From assembly GCA_051453625.1 (NCBI GenBank), contig JBOZIK010000001.1:249998128-250044446 (forward strand): DNA of 46,319 bases. The letters are read 5' to 3'. A model generated the notes under the pieces. The model did not search any database, was not told where the DNA came from, and saw only the letters and a program-made list of their open reading frames with translations. Below, piece after piece: positions 34,155 to 45,271 of the stretch. Origin of the DNA: Welwitschia mirabilis (taxonomy: Eukaryota; Gnetophyta; Gnetopsida; Welwitschiales). The position numbers were made by a program, and so were the translations under genes. Within the stretch, counting starts at the first letter, position 1. Each line of letters begins with the position of its first letter.

Positions 34155-36110
34155 TTCATTATGAATGCTTTATATCTTGTTTTATGATGCAATGTTCAAT
34201 CTTATCTTCTCACTCACTATAGTAATAAGTGATACATAGGCCATATATTAATGATTATAAAGGGATGCATAGTTAGAAAAAAAAGGAGTCATAAGGAAAA
34301 CAAGGTTATGAAGGGATATTTATAGGGGTAGATAATTTTGGATAGTGTGAGAATAGGGTAGAGAATAGGTTTAAAATGTAACATTTTTTGGGGTACAACA
34401 TGGGGTATTATAAAAGAGGTAAGTAGCTTTAGGTGTAGGGAAGGGAATAGAATAAAACATAAGGTAGTAGAAGGCAATTTCCATTCATTAGAAACTGGGG
34501 TTATGATAATTTATTATTGTATGAGTGGTTAAAATTATAAACACTAAAGATATGTAATATTGGACTATTACGTGATAAACCTACCTCATTTGAAATAGAA
34601 TAATTTACAAATGATAAAGAATGAAAATAAAGATAACATGGAGAGAAGGACATGTCATTGAAATAATTGGACATGATATCATAACTAGAGCTTAAAAAAT
34701 TACAAAGTGGCTAGAATATTAGATGAAAGGGCATTAACTATGTTAACTATGTAGATATGGATAATTGCTCAGATATCACCATGTGTTTTATCTATTGTGG
34801 CATTGTTAGTGATAGTAGTGTTTATCCTTATGCTTTAGTAGTAGTACTAAGAAGGATAACATTAGTGAGATTGACCTATGTGCATGGAAGAGAGCCATAG
34901 TTAGAAAGCAATAGGAATGATAAAGGTTCCAAGACAGTAGACGATAATAGTTAAAGCCACATAGGGATGAAAGAGAGCATAGGTAGATCAAGAAATTACT
35001 AGGCTTCATCCAGTGCAAGTAGATCAAACATAGAATAGGTGTGTGATGATGGAATAAGGAAAGCAACCACTAAAGATATAGTTTTACATCATGCTAGTAA
35101 ATTACAGTGGCTTGAAAGAATAAATAAATAAGGAAGATGGTATCTAGTAATAGAGATCTCTTTTTTGCAAATAGATCTACATATCAAGTTGAAATTCATT
35201 GATGCAATTTCTACAAGAAGTTTTTATAGGTGGATCTATATTTTACTAGTTGTGATGCATCCATTAGTGGTTGGATCTAGTGTAGATGAATCAATTAGCA
35301 ACTATAAGAAAGGTAATTAGAATGATAAAGTAGATGAAAATATGATAGGATGTGAAGAAGGAGTTTTAAGAAATGTGAAGTCTTGGTATGCCACAAATGT
35401 ATATTGCATAAGATGCTAGAAGAATGTTGTGTCAAGAATTTGTAAGGGTGGATGATAAATACCAAAGTATCCTATTACAAATATTGGTATTAGAGGAATC
35501 ATAGAAATGATAAGAAGAGGAGATGAAGAAAGTAACATGAAAATAAGGATAAGGGATTGTGGATAAAAAAGGTAGGATGGTGAGGTAGGAAGTGGAGGGA
35601 AAGGGAGAGAAGAGTAAATGGATGGGGAAGGAAGGATTGGTAATATGGTGTTCAAGATTAAAGGGAATTAAAATACAAGTTATAAAATGGCTCAATTAAA
35701 TCAATTCAAAGAAAGAGAATGGCGCCAATGAATGAGAAAAGAGGGGTGATGTATAAGAGAAAACCATTAAACTGGGCTGGGTAAGTGGGAGGTGTATAGG
35801 ATGAGGAAAAAGAGATGTTGTATTAGGATAAAAAAAAAGAAACATTTCATTAGGTAAAAGGATTAAGAACATTAAATAAATAAAAATGGGTGAAGTTCTT
35901 AAAGTAGAAAATAGGGTTTAAATCATTGAATTTGAAAATGGGATTAAGGACATTAAATAAAAAAAGATATTTAATGGTGGGGTAGTAGAAAGAGAGGAAA
36001 GAAAACACAGGGCAGTAGGATTTAAACAATAATTGAAAAGGATATTTGATGTATAGGAATTATTATTAAAGTGGGAGATATAAGTGGAGAGGAAAATATA
36101 TTATAATTTT
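34155..36110. other. Extra purine-biased segment within the copia element
   Basis: The plus strand is rich in G and A and poor in C here (for example 34290-34480 and 35550-35830), unlike all surrounding DNA. In copia elements the linker between integrase and reverse transcriptase is normally a few hundred bases, so roughly 1.5 kb is extra. Open minus frames (34806-35066, 35416-35655, 35432-35695) are Ser/Pro/Leu/Phe-rich results of the base bias. A direct repeat of ggattaagaacattaaataa versus ggattaaggacattaaataa lies about 80 bp apart near 35862 and 35941. No terminal inverted repeat or target duplication was found. It may be a nested insertion or an unusually long linker. Confidence 0.5.
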
Positions 36111-36124
36111 TGATAATTGAAGTT

Positions 36125-36980
36125 ACATCTCTGGATAATAATAATTTTTGTTATTTTAAATCTAAACAATGAGATACTTTATAACTAGATTCATAACTAA
36201 GGAAAAAAAATACAAATCAAGCTTTTTAATTTAGCTTTTACCACTTTGGATTAGGTACCTTTACATAGTAGAGTGAGCTGAAGATTTTTACATGAGAAAT
36301 ATTTGGCTTGTATCCATGTCATAACTAATATGGTATTATGTCTTCTATACTTTTGAAAGGCACATGATTTAAAATATAGATGGTGGTAATAGATGCTTCA
36401 CTCTAAAGTACATTATCTAATTTATTTTAATGTAAAAGAAATCTTGTCATACTAATGATTATTTGATTTTTCCTCTTTGCTAATACATTTTGTTATTTTG
36501 ATATGCCATAGTAGTTTAATGAATAATATAATTATCTTTATAACATTATTTAAATATATTTGAAATAAATTATTTTCATCTACCACTTATAATTTTTTTA
36601 TTTTTTTAAATTTTTCCACTATAATATTAAATATTTTAAAGTATTCTAAAGTATAATGTTTAGTTTAAAGGAAATAATCCTAATCCTTTCTAGAGTAATC
36701 ATCAATTAAAACATATAAGTATCAAGGTTTTTAAGACTCATTCTTTGAACTAGATCATATAGATCCATATGTATAAGATCTAGATGATTTTTAAATCTAT
36801 TTATAGGCTTTAAAAAATGGTAATCTCTTTATCTTTCTGATATCATAAATCTGGTAATTTCAATTAGGAAGAGAAAATTCAGTCATACCTCAGATAAAGT
36901 TCATCTTTGCATTGCATCCATAGATCTAAAATTAACATGTTAAAGTCTAAAGTGCGAAAGCCATAGATTTTATTTCATTA
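36125..36980 (-). pseudogene. Integrase of the copia element
   Basis: On the minus strand the pre-integrase zinc region reads LWLSHFRL then HVNFRSMDAMQR (LWH.RLGH.....M). The core follows with PINRFKNHLDLIHMDLYDLV (PLELVHTDLYGP), TYMF then LMITLERI (YF..FIDDYSR), and IILFIKLLWHIKITK. Its C-terminal part gives ISHVKIFSSLYYVKVPN (LRVFG...Y) and LLLSRDVTSI (the SRDV motif) at about 36150. Catalytic residues are partly lost and many stops are present. Confidence 0.82.
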
Positions 36981-37149
36981 TTATTAAATAATTTTCTTTT
37001 GTATCTACCATTTATACATTTTATTTTAGCTCATAGTGATTAATGAGATTTCTGTACCATCATATTTAGTAATTTTATAGAAATAATTAATTAACTATAC
37101 TATGTATCCTTTAGAACAATGATAACTAGTATTTAATAGATTATTTTTC

Positions 37150-37340
37150 AAATCAAAAAAAATATCACAAATTGCATATGAAATTGCTATGTTTGTAAAA
37201 ATATGTACTAAATCAATTCCTATAATGATTATCTTTATGCCTATACTTATGGTTATGTCTCCTTAATGTTCATGAAGATCAATTAGTAAGGACCTATTAT
37301 TAGTTATATGATGACTATAATTACTCTTTACATAGAAGAC
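37150..37340 (-). pseudogene. Aspartic protease remnant of the copia element
   Basis: The minus strand gives SNYSHHITNNRSLLIDLHEH followed after a stop by GDITISIGIKIIIIGID. In copia elements the block is W..DSG.S.HMT.......F.......G.I..G....I.G.G. The catalytic D-S-G is reduced to a S-N-Y-S-like remnant. The frame after it stays open for about 25 codons at a time. Confidence 0.65.
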
Positions 37341-38380
37341 ATTTTATGAGTTTGCTAAAGATTGATCATTATATATGAGAAATGAGCTTTCATCTTTAGC
37401 CTCCTCATTGAAGAAGAGTTCTTCATGATTTTCTTATTCTTCTTTAGCATAACATGTAATGTTTTTATTTTGATGCCTATTCTTTATTTAGTAATTTCAT
37501 CTTGTATGATTTTCTCTTTTATAATACTTATACCACTTTCTAGATCTAGTTGAATTTGATCTAGCTTAAACATGTCCTTAACCTCAACCATATTCATGAT
37601 GATTTTGACCACTATAATTTCTATATATTTGATCATCATTACATGACCATATCTGTGATTCAATAATGTTACTTGATGCCAATTTTGATGTGAAGATATT
37701 ATAGCAGTTTTATAAACCTAAAAATCATTTGTTGCACATTCTTCATGTAATTAATTTCTTTGTTTAAAGTTTTTGAAACCACTAATGAACTTGACCATAG
37801 TCAATTGGTCAATATTTTTACTTGTTTTTATCACACAGACAATAGGATGATAGTGTCTTATAATCATTTAGAAAATTATTTTTGTGATCTTTGACTCCTT
37901 GATGTTTTTTATACAAGTTCATAGTGCATTTACAATATTTTAAAGGAAATGTTGTAATGCTTAAGAGATTTAAACTCTTCCATAATAAGAGAATCATATT
38001 CTATAGTAAGAGTTTTTAATCTTACCTTCCTTAAATGATCCAATCCTTTTTTCTTGACCTTAAAAAACTTTTCAAGATTTTTTTATGTATGGATTATTTT
38101 TAATCTTTAGAAATATTTTATCACTAATACTTATCTAAAGTATGAAGAATTTCTTAGCATTCTCACATTCCATAAACGTAAGAATTATTGAATCTTTGAC
38201 TTAATTAATTTCAATAGATACTAAATCCTAGATATTTTAGGCCTTTAAGAAAGTCCTCATCTTGATTACCTAATAATGATAATTTTCCTTTTTAAAGAAG
38301 GAAGCAATCATAAACACAAAAGTGCTAGCATTACTTTCTTGCATTATGTTTAAGTATTGAAGCTTCAACAAAATAACTTA
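37340..38380 (-). pseudogene. gag of the copia element
   Basis: Minus-strand reading from next to the 5' LTR gives LKASILKHN, a middle region with NSYVYGM and TLTIEYDSL, then NIDQLTMVKFISGFKNFKQR (the D...LT...L...L...E.R block of copia gag). A decayed zinc-knuckle region near 37500-37560 has WYKYYKREN (C..C...GH..R.C pattern with Tyr for Cys), followed by KNITCYAKEE and ENHEELFFNEEAKDESSF. Cys-to-Tyr replacements again fit G-to-A change. No intact start-to-stop frame remains. Confidence 0.75.
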
Positions 38381-38394
38381 GGCTTTAATTACCA
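38381..38394 (-). promoter_or_regulatory. Primer-binding site of the copia element
   Basis: Minus strand TGGTAATTAAAGCC lies two bases from the ...TTTCTCA end of the 5' LTR and resembles TGGTATCAGAGCC, complementary to the initiator Met tRNA, with an inserted base and transitions. Confidence 0.7.
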
Positions 38395-38396
38395 AA

Positions 38397-38620
38397 TGAG
38401 AAAGATAATAAACTTGTAAATTTAAAACTATCTATAAAAAACTTATTTTGTATATGTTAAGTTTTGAGATAAAGCCTTAGTAAATATAAATGAGTATAGC
38501 CAAAAATGAAAGAGAATGAATGAAGAAATTACTTTTAGAAAATATCTCAGGAAGTTGAGGGAAAAAATAAAATAAGATCATAACAGATTTGAAGCATTAA
38601 AATAGGATGTTTATTTGACA
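38397..38620 (-). repeat. 5' LTR of the copia element
   Basis: 224 bp, partner of 32423-32640. On the minus strand it starts TGTCAAATAAACATCC and ends ...TTTCTCA. TTATATTTAC on the minus strand near 38490 is a possible TATA region. Confidence 0.92.
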
Positions 38621-41600
38621 TCTTATTAATATACCCTTTTTTAATTATGTTATATTTCCATTATTAAGCATATCAAATTATTATTATGCTTTTATTTATC
38701 ATAATATTTTCCCATATTTATTACTAATATGTTTCATATATATCCTTACCCCTATTACTATTATTAGTATTCTTTTTTCTTTAAATATGAATTTCATAAT
38801 CATTTAAAGAATTTTTAGGGTATATTATATGTTTTTTCAACTCTTACATTTTTTCCCCTGTATTAAAGCCTAAGCCTTTATTTTGCCTTTAACTTTCTAA
38901 GTATATAACTATTTACTGATATTTTAATCCAACATTATATAAATTAGTGTTAATCCTTTTTTATTTTTAAGAAATACATTCAAAGAATTAAAATAGAATA
39001 AAACAATGTACACAAAGTAATATTAAGTTATGTTAATATAATGAATGATGAAAACAGATTAAGTGTAATTGTTAAAAGATGTTATTACATAGTAAGAAAA
39101 TTTAAAGGATACATGATCTAAAATTTATAGATCAAGAAATAATAAATAGTCAATATATTAAAGTTATTAATAATAATATATTATATTCAAATAGGTAGAT
39201 CAAGAAAAATAGTCAATATATTAAAGTTATTAATAATAATATATTGTATTCAAATAAAAAAGTAAGCAGTAGCTGTAAAATTGATCTAAGCATAGATTTT
39301 GAATTCTTAAAAAAGATTAATGGATTTGTAAAATGAAAATTCTATAATGAAAAGAGCATTAAAACAAGAAAGCAAGGAGAAATGCTATAGGAATAAGATA
39401 CTTAAAAAAAAAGAAGACATAGTGATAAAATAATTATTATGCAGAATGATAAATTATAAACAAATAAAAATGGTAATAAAAAAATACATAATTGAATTCA
39501 AAATGATTTATCAAGCAAGGTTATATAATTAACTATAAGATAAAGTGACTTGTACTATTTACTTAATGTTTCTTATTTTATATGATCTAATGCTCCTAAG
39601 AATTATATTCATGAATAAGTATCACCCGGTTAGTAGTTACTAATCTTCATATTAATGTTTTAATCACATGAAAATCATCATTGAATTACACATTCTTTTA
39701 TAATTATATTTAACATGAATTCTTTAGTATTATGTAATGGTTTAAATGGTGTGCTTATTTATTATTTTTATAATATAGATGATCAAGTACTAATAATAGA
39801 AAAATGAATATTTAAGGAAATAAGAAGTAATTCTTATCCCAACATTTAAAAGACATAAGTTCATCCTTAGGGATATAAGTGAAAGAACATGTTATGTTTA
39901 TAGAGGAAGTAATTAAACTAATAAATGGATTTGAAAATAAATTAAAGAATATACATGATATCCTTAAGATGTAAAGTTACATGTTATTTTTTTTAATAAT
40001 TTCATAATTCTATGAAATGATTTTAAAATAAATTAAATAAAAGTGACATACTAATCTTTGAGAAAATAAAGTATTAGATTTTTTTTTTTGAGGTGTATAT
40101 AAAAACTTTTAAAAGACTATTAAGTAAAATTTTAAACTAAAAAATTATAGTTGTCTTTCTTTTCTTAAGGAGTATAAAAATCATAATTTCTAAGATTAAT
40201 GGTCTAAATATGCTTAGCTAGTTATAAACACCAAGCATCACATCTAAATACATTTCTCATACATTATCTAAAGCAATAACTATTAACTAATCAATTGATA
40301 TTTCAGTAATTTATTAAATTTAATACTAATTAATAATTACTTTTACATATTCTAGCCAATATTTAGAGATATTTAGATAAGTTTTTAATTAATTTAATAA
40401 AACATATTAATCGAGATAACTTATTATTAATAAAGTATGGTAATATTAAAGAAAGAAAAATGTTGAAAGAATAAATGAATAAGTCTCTAAAGAGACGTCC
40501 TAATGGTGGACCAGGGTTCCCAATACCTTGTGATTATAAGTTCCATTTTTGAAAAAGTCTTTCAACAAAAATAATGATGATGATAATAATAATGTGAAAA
40601 TTAAGGATATTATGAATATATTTAATGATTTTAAAAGACATATTACTAGTAAAATAATTAAACTAAAAGATTTTACAATAAGCACAAAAAATTCAAAAGA
40701 TTTATCTTTTATTTGAATTTCAAATGTTAAGAACATTAAGAGTACAAATGAATTTTTGTAATAAATCAATAGTATTTTAATTATAAAAATTGAAAGACTA
40801 ATTAAAATTATTGAATAACTTGTATACTTATTATGGAAAAACAAAAAGATGAGAAAATTTTTATTTAAAAATTAATCTAAGAATTGCTAGTTAAAAATAA
40901 TAATACACTAAAGAGAATAATTTTTTTTTAGAATGGTCTAAAAGAAAAAGAAATTATCAAATAAAAATAAAATAAAGTTATTATTCAAGTTTCATTTATT
41001 GTAAAACATTAATGTGCAATTATACAAGTTGAAAGTACTATAATCATGAAATAATATCCTATTATAACTATAGAGAAAACTATAATTAAATGTAGGAATG
41101 TTAACTTTATGTATGCATTGCTTAAAAGAGAATATAACATATTACTTTTATTTCATTAAGAATGCCATTATTTTATTGCATATAGCTCATTTGATTTTTC
41201 AGTCATATTTATATTAAAAAAATTAAAAGTTTTCCATAGTAAGTCTAAAGAAAAGTATTCAATGAAACTTAAAGAATTTAAAACGTCTAGGCATATACAT
41301 TCTTATTATAATTAAATTTTTAATTAAAAATTATCTAATCAAAGAATTTATAAGATGATTTATAATTACGATATTAAAATAAATGTTATGAAATCATCAT
41401 AATTCTTTTTAAAAGTGCCTTAAAGATATAAATACTTAATAATAATAAATTAATTAAGAATATAAGATAAGGAAAAAACATCTTATAAGTAGGAGATGTT
41501 CCTATCATGGAATCTTCATAAGTTTATAATGTGTTATAATAACTAATATAATATTAGTAATCCATAAGAAGATGTGGTACAAAGCATGAAGCTTCCATAA

Positions 41601-44030
41601 TTCTTATATGTAAGTCATATCTTGTAATACAAATCTAACTATACTAATTAATTTATATAACTCGATAAGTCTATCAACTCTCTAAGCATGATTAATAGAT
41701 ACAAATTATTATACAATCCATGAAAAGGATATAATACAAATCTAATTGTGTGAAATAATTTCCTAAAAAATTATTATTTATTTATTCCTTTTATATTGAA
41801 ATACAAAAATCTTGTATACTAAGTCAATGAATATAAAAGACTTTTAAATAGTATTAAAATATAAAAATAAACAACATAATATGCTTATTTTCCATATATA
41901 ATTAAAATAAATAAGTTATTGATTTACGTTAAATTTCATAACTTAGTCTTAGATCCAATATTACACAAAAAATAACATAATCTTAAACATCAAGTAATCA
42001 CCTATAGTCTTCATGCTCTTAAAGGAGGTGTAACCTAGTATTTGAGAAGTTATAGTTCTATATTAAAAGTTCTAATAAAGATTAAAATTATAAAATTATA
42101 AGTGATAGTGGAAAAAAGAAAAAAATAAAAATATAAAACTAAATTCAAAGAAAACAAGTAAACCTACAATATTCCAAATCCATGCTCAAGAGATATACCT
42201 AATCATACACTAGATGCAAGCTTAAATTTCACATAGCATATGAGAGAATACTCCCATTAATCATCAAATAGATTTTTCATTGATCTATAATGAAAAAGTA
42301 CCATTAAAAAAAAGTATCAAAGCTATGTATTTGAAATAATATATTAAAAAATAAATTAGAATTAAATTAGGTCAACATGTTCTACATAATAAAGAATAAG
42401 TATTAGTCCTTTTTAGTAAAATTCTTCCAATGCTTAGATTGAAAGATTAGCTAGCAAAAAATACGTTCTAAAAAGATCATTCATAAGCTCAAAATAATTA
42501 ATTTTCTAAAGGCTTGGGGTTGTAAAAATTCATTATGATCAAAAAATAATAACTAATAATTTTTAAGTTTTTAATAATGGAATACATGCATCTACCATAA
42601 TTTCATCATTTCATGTTATTATTGAGAAATTAAATTCTTCTTATAAAGGAATACTTCTAAGAGAAAAATGTACTTTTATGGAAGTGTGAGGATCAAAAAT
42701 TTGGAGTAATGATAAATAGTAAGAAAACATTCTTGTTCAAGAAATATAAGCATAATAGATGAAGAGACCAAGCATGAATATTTGTTAAAAAACATAAAAA
42801 GTATTAAGATTTTGACAAATAAAGAGTGTTTAAATCTATTAAAATAGAAGAATATTATTTAAAGTTAAAAAAGAGATCTAACAAAGCCAAGATTAAATAT
42901 GAAGTGTAATAAAGATTGATAAATTATTAATTTAAAATGAATGTATGAATGAATAAGTCATATGAATAACTTAATAAGAAATTAAAAAAAGTTGAAAAAT
43001 ATGAACAAAGTGTAGAAGATTCATAAAATATGGGGAATATTATTCTATTTAATTTGATAAGTAATTTCATTTATTTATTCATGAACCTCTTAACAAGAAT
43101 TGTAGGTTTTAATCCTATGAATGAACACAGATTAAATTAAAAAATTACACAAAATCTACTACATACTTCTTAGAAAAATAAAAATGAAAATAATATATTA
43201 CATCTAGATCTTTCTAATTTATTTTATAAAGAAACATATTTAGAGATGAAAATAATAATTCATAGTATTTTCAAATCATTTGAAAGAACATGCTTTATTA
43301 TGATATTATCAATTTTCTCATGGGATTATGAAGGCTTGATATGCATTAAATATTTTTTTATTCTTGATAAATATTAATTATTTGAGTGTTATATAAGATT
43401 TTTGAAATACAATTATAAGTAATAAAAAAGAATAAAATGAGAAATTTGGTGCATTCTATGAAAAATACTAAACCCAATTAAGAAAGTAACCTAATGATGG
43501 TTAAACTTACTACAAATAACTAGAGACTTTCTAGGAGGATTAAATAGATTAACATGTTGGTTTTGATCAAAATTTATAAGTTATGAGTGATATATTAACC
43601 CAACTATATAAGACAAGTAAATAATTAAAGTGCAAAAAATGAAGAATATATAAAGAAATAGAAAGTGAACCACATCAAAAAAAAGATAATGAAGATGATT
43701 TTATCAAAAATTTACTCTTAAAATGAAAAATTAGTAGACTATATAAAATAACGAATAAAGAAAAATATTTTAAAATGAGAAGATCATGCTCTTATTCATC
43801 ACTAAAATAAATGTATCTAATATGATTATTTAAGACAGGGAAATAAATCAAGTATAAATAATTCAAAGTAAAGCATAAAAAATTCTATTGGGTTAAATTG
43901 CATATAGAGTGAAAGCATGCGAGTATTGAATTGATAGATATTTGACATCAATTCATATTAAAATATTAATGATATTTTTTAAACTATCACTTTACATGAT
44001 AAATTAACTATTTCTGTTAAGAAATAGTAT
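38621..44030. other. Very AT-rich stretch, no gene recognised
   Basis: No domain was recognised on either strand. A tandem duplication lies at 39129-39255. The plus strand is strongly A-biased over 42900-43900. A 114-codon minus frame at 40500-40844 is Leu/Ile/Phe/Ser-rich and reflects T-rich complement sequence rather than a gene. A short plus-strand translation at 40475-40540 (RRPNGGPGFPIPCDYKF) has normal composition but no recognised family. Confidence 0.5.
39129..39255 (+). repeat. Tandem duplication, two units of about 65 bp
   Basis: Each unit starts agatcaagaaa and contains tagtcaatatattaaag and ttattaataataatatatt. The second unit lacks a few bases near its start and has one transition (ttgtatt for ttatatt). 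The near identity marks it as much younger than the surrounding decayed repeats. Confidence 0.92.
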
Positions 44031-45261
44031 TGTGGTGTAAATTTGTATAATCTTTACGTCCTTAGGCAAAACTAGTAAATCACAATGCTTGCAAAAAACA
44101 TATACTAGTATAGATAGAAGTTAACCCAAATGTTATAATTCATTGAAGGCACTAGATTAGAAGTTAGAGAATTGATTTCACAAAGTATTTTTTTGGCTTT
44201 TGACTTTTATAATTGAACATGAAGAACAATGTAAACACAATGTAATATGAATGATGATGAAATGAAAATGAAATGAATGATGAATCTATTTGATTACCAA
44301 TCTTTCTGTTACCTAAATTAGTCCTTATAGGATTAATTAAGGAAACTATCACTTAATCCTAACTAAGATAAGCTATAAGATAAATAAAATAGGATATATA
44401 AGTATGAAAATGCAATATAAAATGAATGCAAATCTAAACTAACAATGTCAACCTTAACAAAGGTTGTCAATTATGAGGATGTCATAAAATCATAACCAAT
44501 GTAAACCATGAAGGAGGTTCACATAATAGAAGTAAAATGATTTCTTGTATTAATTATGAATTAACATCAACTTAGAAATAAAGTAGTAGCATCTCAATAG
44601 AAGATACACAACCCAACACCAAGGAAGAATTCTCTTTATAGCATCAGATGAACCTTATATTCTTTAATCTCCTATCATAAGAATATCTGGTATAAAAGAT
44701 GACTTGGGAATGAGGACAATGGAAGTATTTATAGTTTTATATTGATGTCTTTGGAACTATAACTCTAAACTTTAGAGAAAAAATTCTAGTAGTCCAAATG
44801 AGTTGCATGATCTCCTTACAAAAGATAATTCATGTTGTTGATAGAAAATGGTTGTCATTCTTTTTGTTGTCTAGATGATACTAGGTATGATTCCCTAATA
44901 ACAGGAGAATTATTAGTTTCTAGCTCTGTAGTCATCTCAATAGCTTCTAGTCCATGTTAGTAGTACATTTGTCCTGACTATCATGAGGATGAAACAGGGA
45001 ACAATTATCTTTTTAAATCTTCTACCTAAGAGATACTAGCCTCTACCTAAGAGAAACTAGCCTTTGCATCATTGATGTTTCCTTCAAAACACTAAGTATT
45101 ATAATATGCCTAAAATTCCTCCAAATATATCAAGAATTATGTTTTTTATGATCATTCCATGAACTCTCCATAATCATCAAAATTACATTTAAATCTATAT
45201 AAATATCTTGTAAAATTACTCAAAATATCTCATGAAAATCCTATAAATTGGCATTATAACA
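44031..45261 (-). repeat. Repeat B, copy 3 (3' LTR, minus strand)
   Basis: Third B copy, colinear with 13091-14436: tgtggtgtaaattt at the left edge, tcaaccttaacaaaggttgt, agtagcatctcaatagaaga, caccaaggaag, ttgggaatgaggacaatgg, agtatttatagttttatatt, then tataaatatctt near the right edge. On the minus strand it starts TGTTATAATGCCAATT directly after a purine tract, which identifies it as the 3' LTR of an element extending right of 45262. The 62-codon minus frame inside it is not a gene. Confidence 0.78.
44726..44733 (-). promoter_or_regulatory. TATA-like box of repeat B3
   Basis: Minus strand TATAAATA lies about 530 bp from the LTR start, in the same context as in B2. Confidence 0.5.
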
Positions 45262-45271
45262 TAGCCCCTCA
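45262..45271 (-). promoter_or_regulatory. Polypurine tract next to repeat B3
   Basis: Minus strand TGAGGGGCTA immediately precedes the TGTTATAATG LTR start. It fixes the LTR edge and the minus orientation. Confidence 0.6.

Larger units (their letters stand above)
32423..38620 (-). mobile_element. Ty1/copia LTR retrotransposon, complete structure but decayed
   Basis: Minus-strand element with 5' LTR (38397-38620), primer-binding site, gag, protease, integrase, reverse transcriptase, RNase H, polypurine tract and 3' LTR (32423-32640). Integrase precedes reverse transcriptase, the Ty1/copia order. Both LTRs begin TG and end CA on the minus strand. Flanking 5-base sequences (agata at the left, tctta at the right) do not match, so the target-site duplication has decayed or an edge is misplaced. 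The LTRs differ at many positions, so insertion is old. Up to about 1.9 kb of unrelated-looking DNA separates integrase from reverse transcriptase. Confidence 0.92.

Noticed and set aside
34806-35695. Minus frames of 79-87 codons rich in Ser, Pro and Leu
   Set aside because: Several overlap in different frames over purine-biased DNA, so composition explains them.
40500-40844. 114-codon minus frame, hydrophobic, looking like a membrane protein
   Set aside because: Leu/Ile/Phe/Ser richness follows from T-rich DNA. There are no conserved motifs, and the neighbourhood is decayed repeats.
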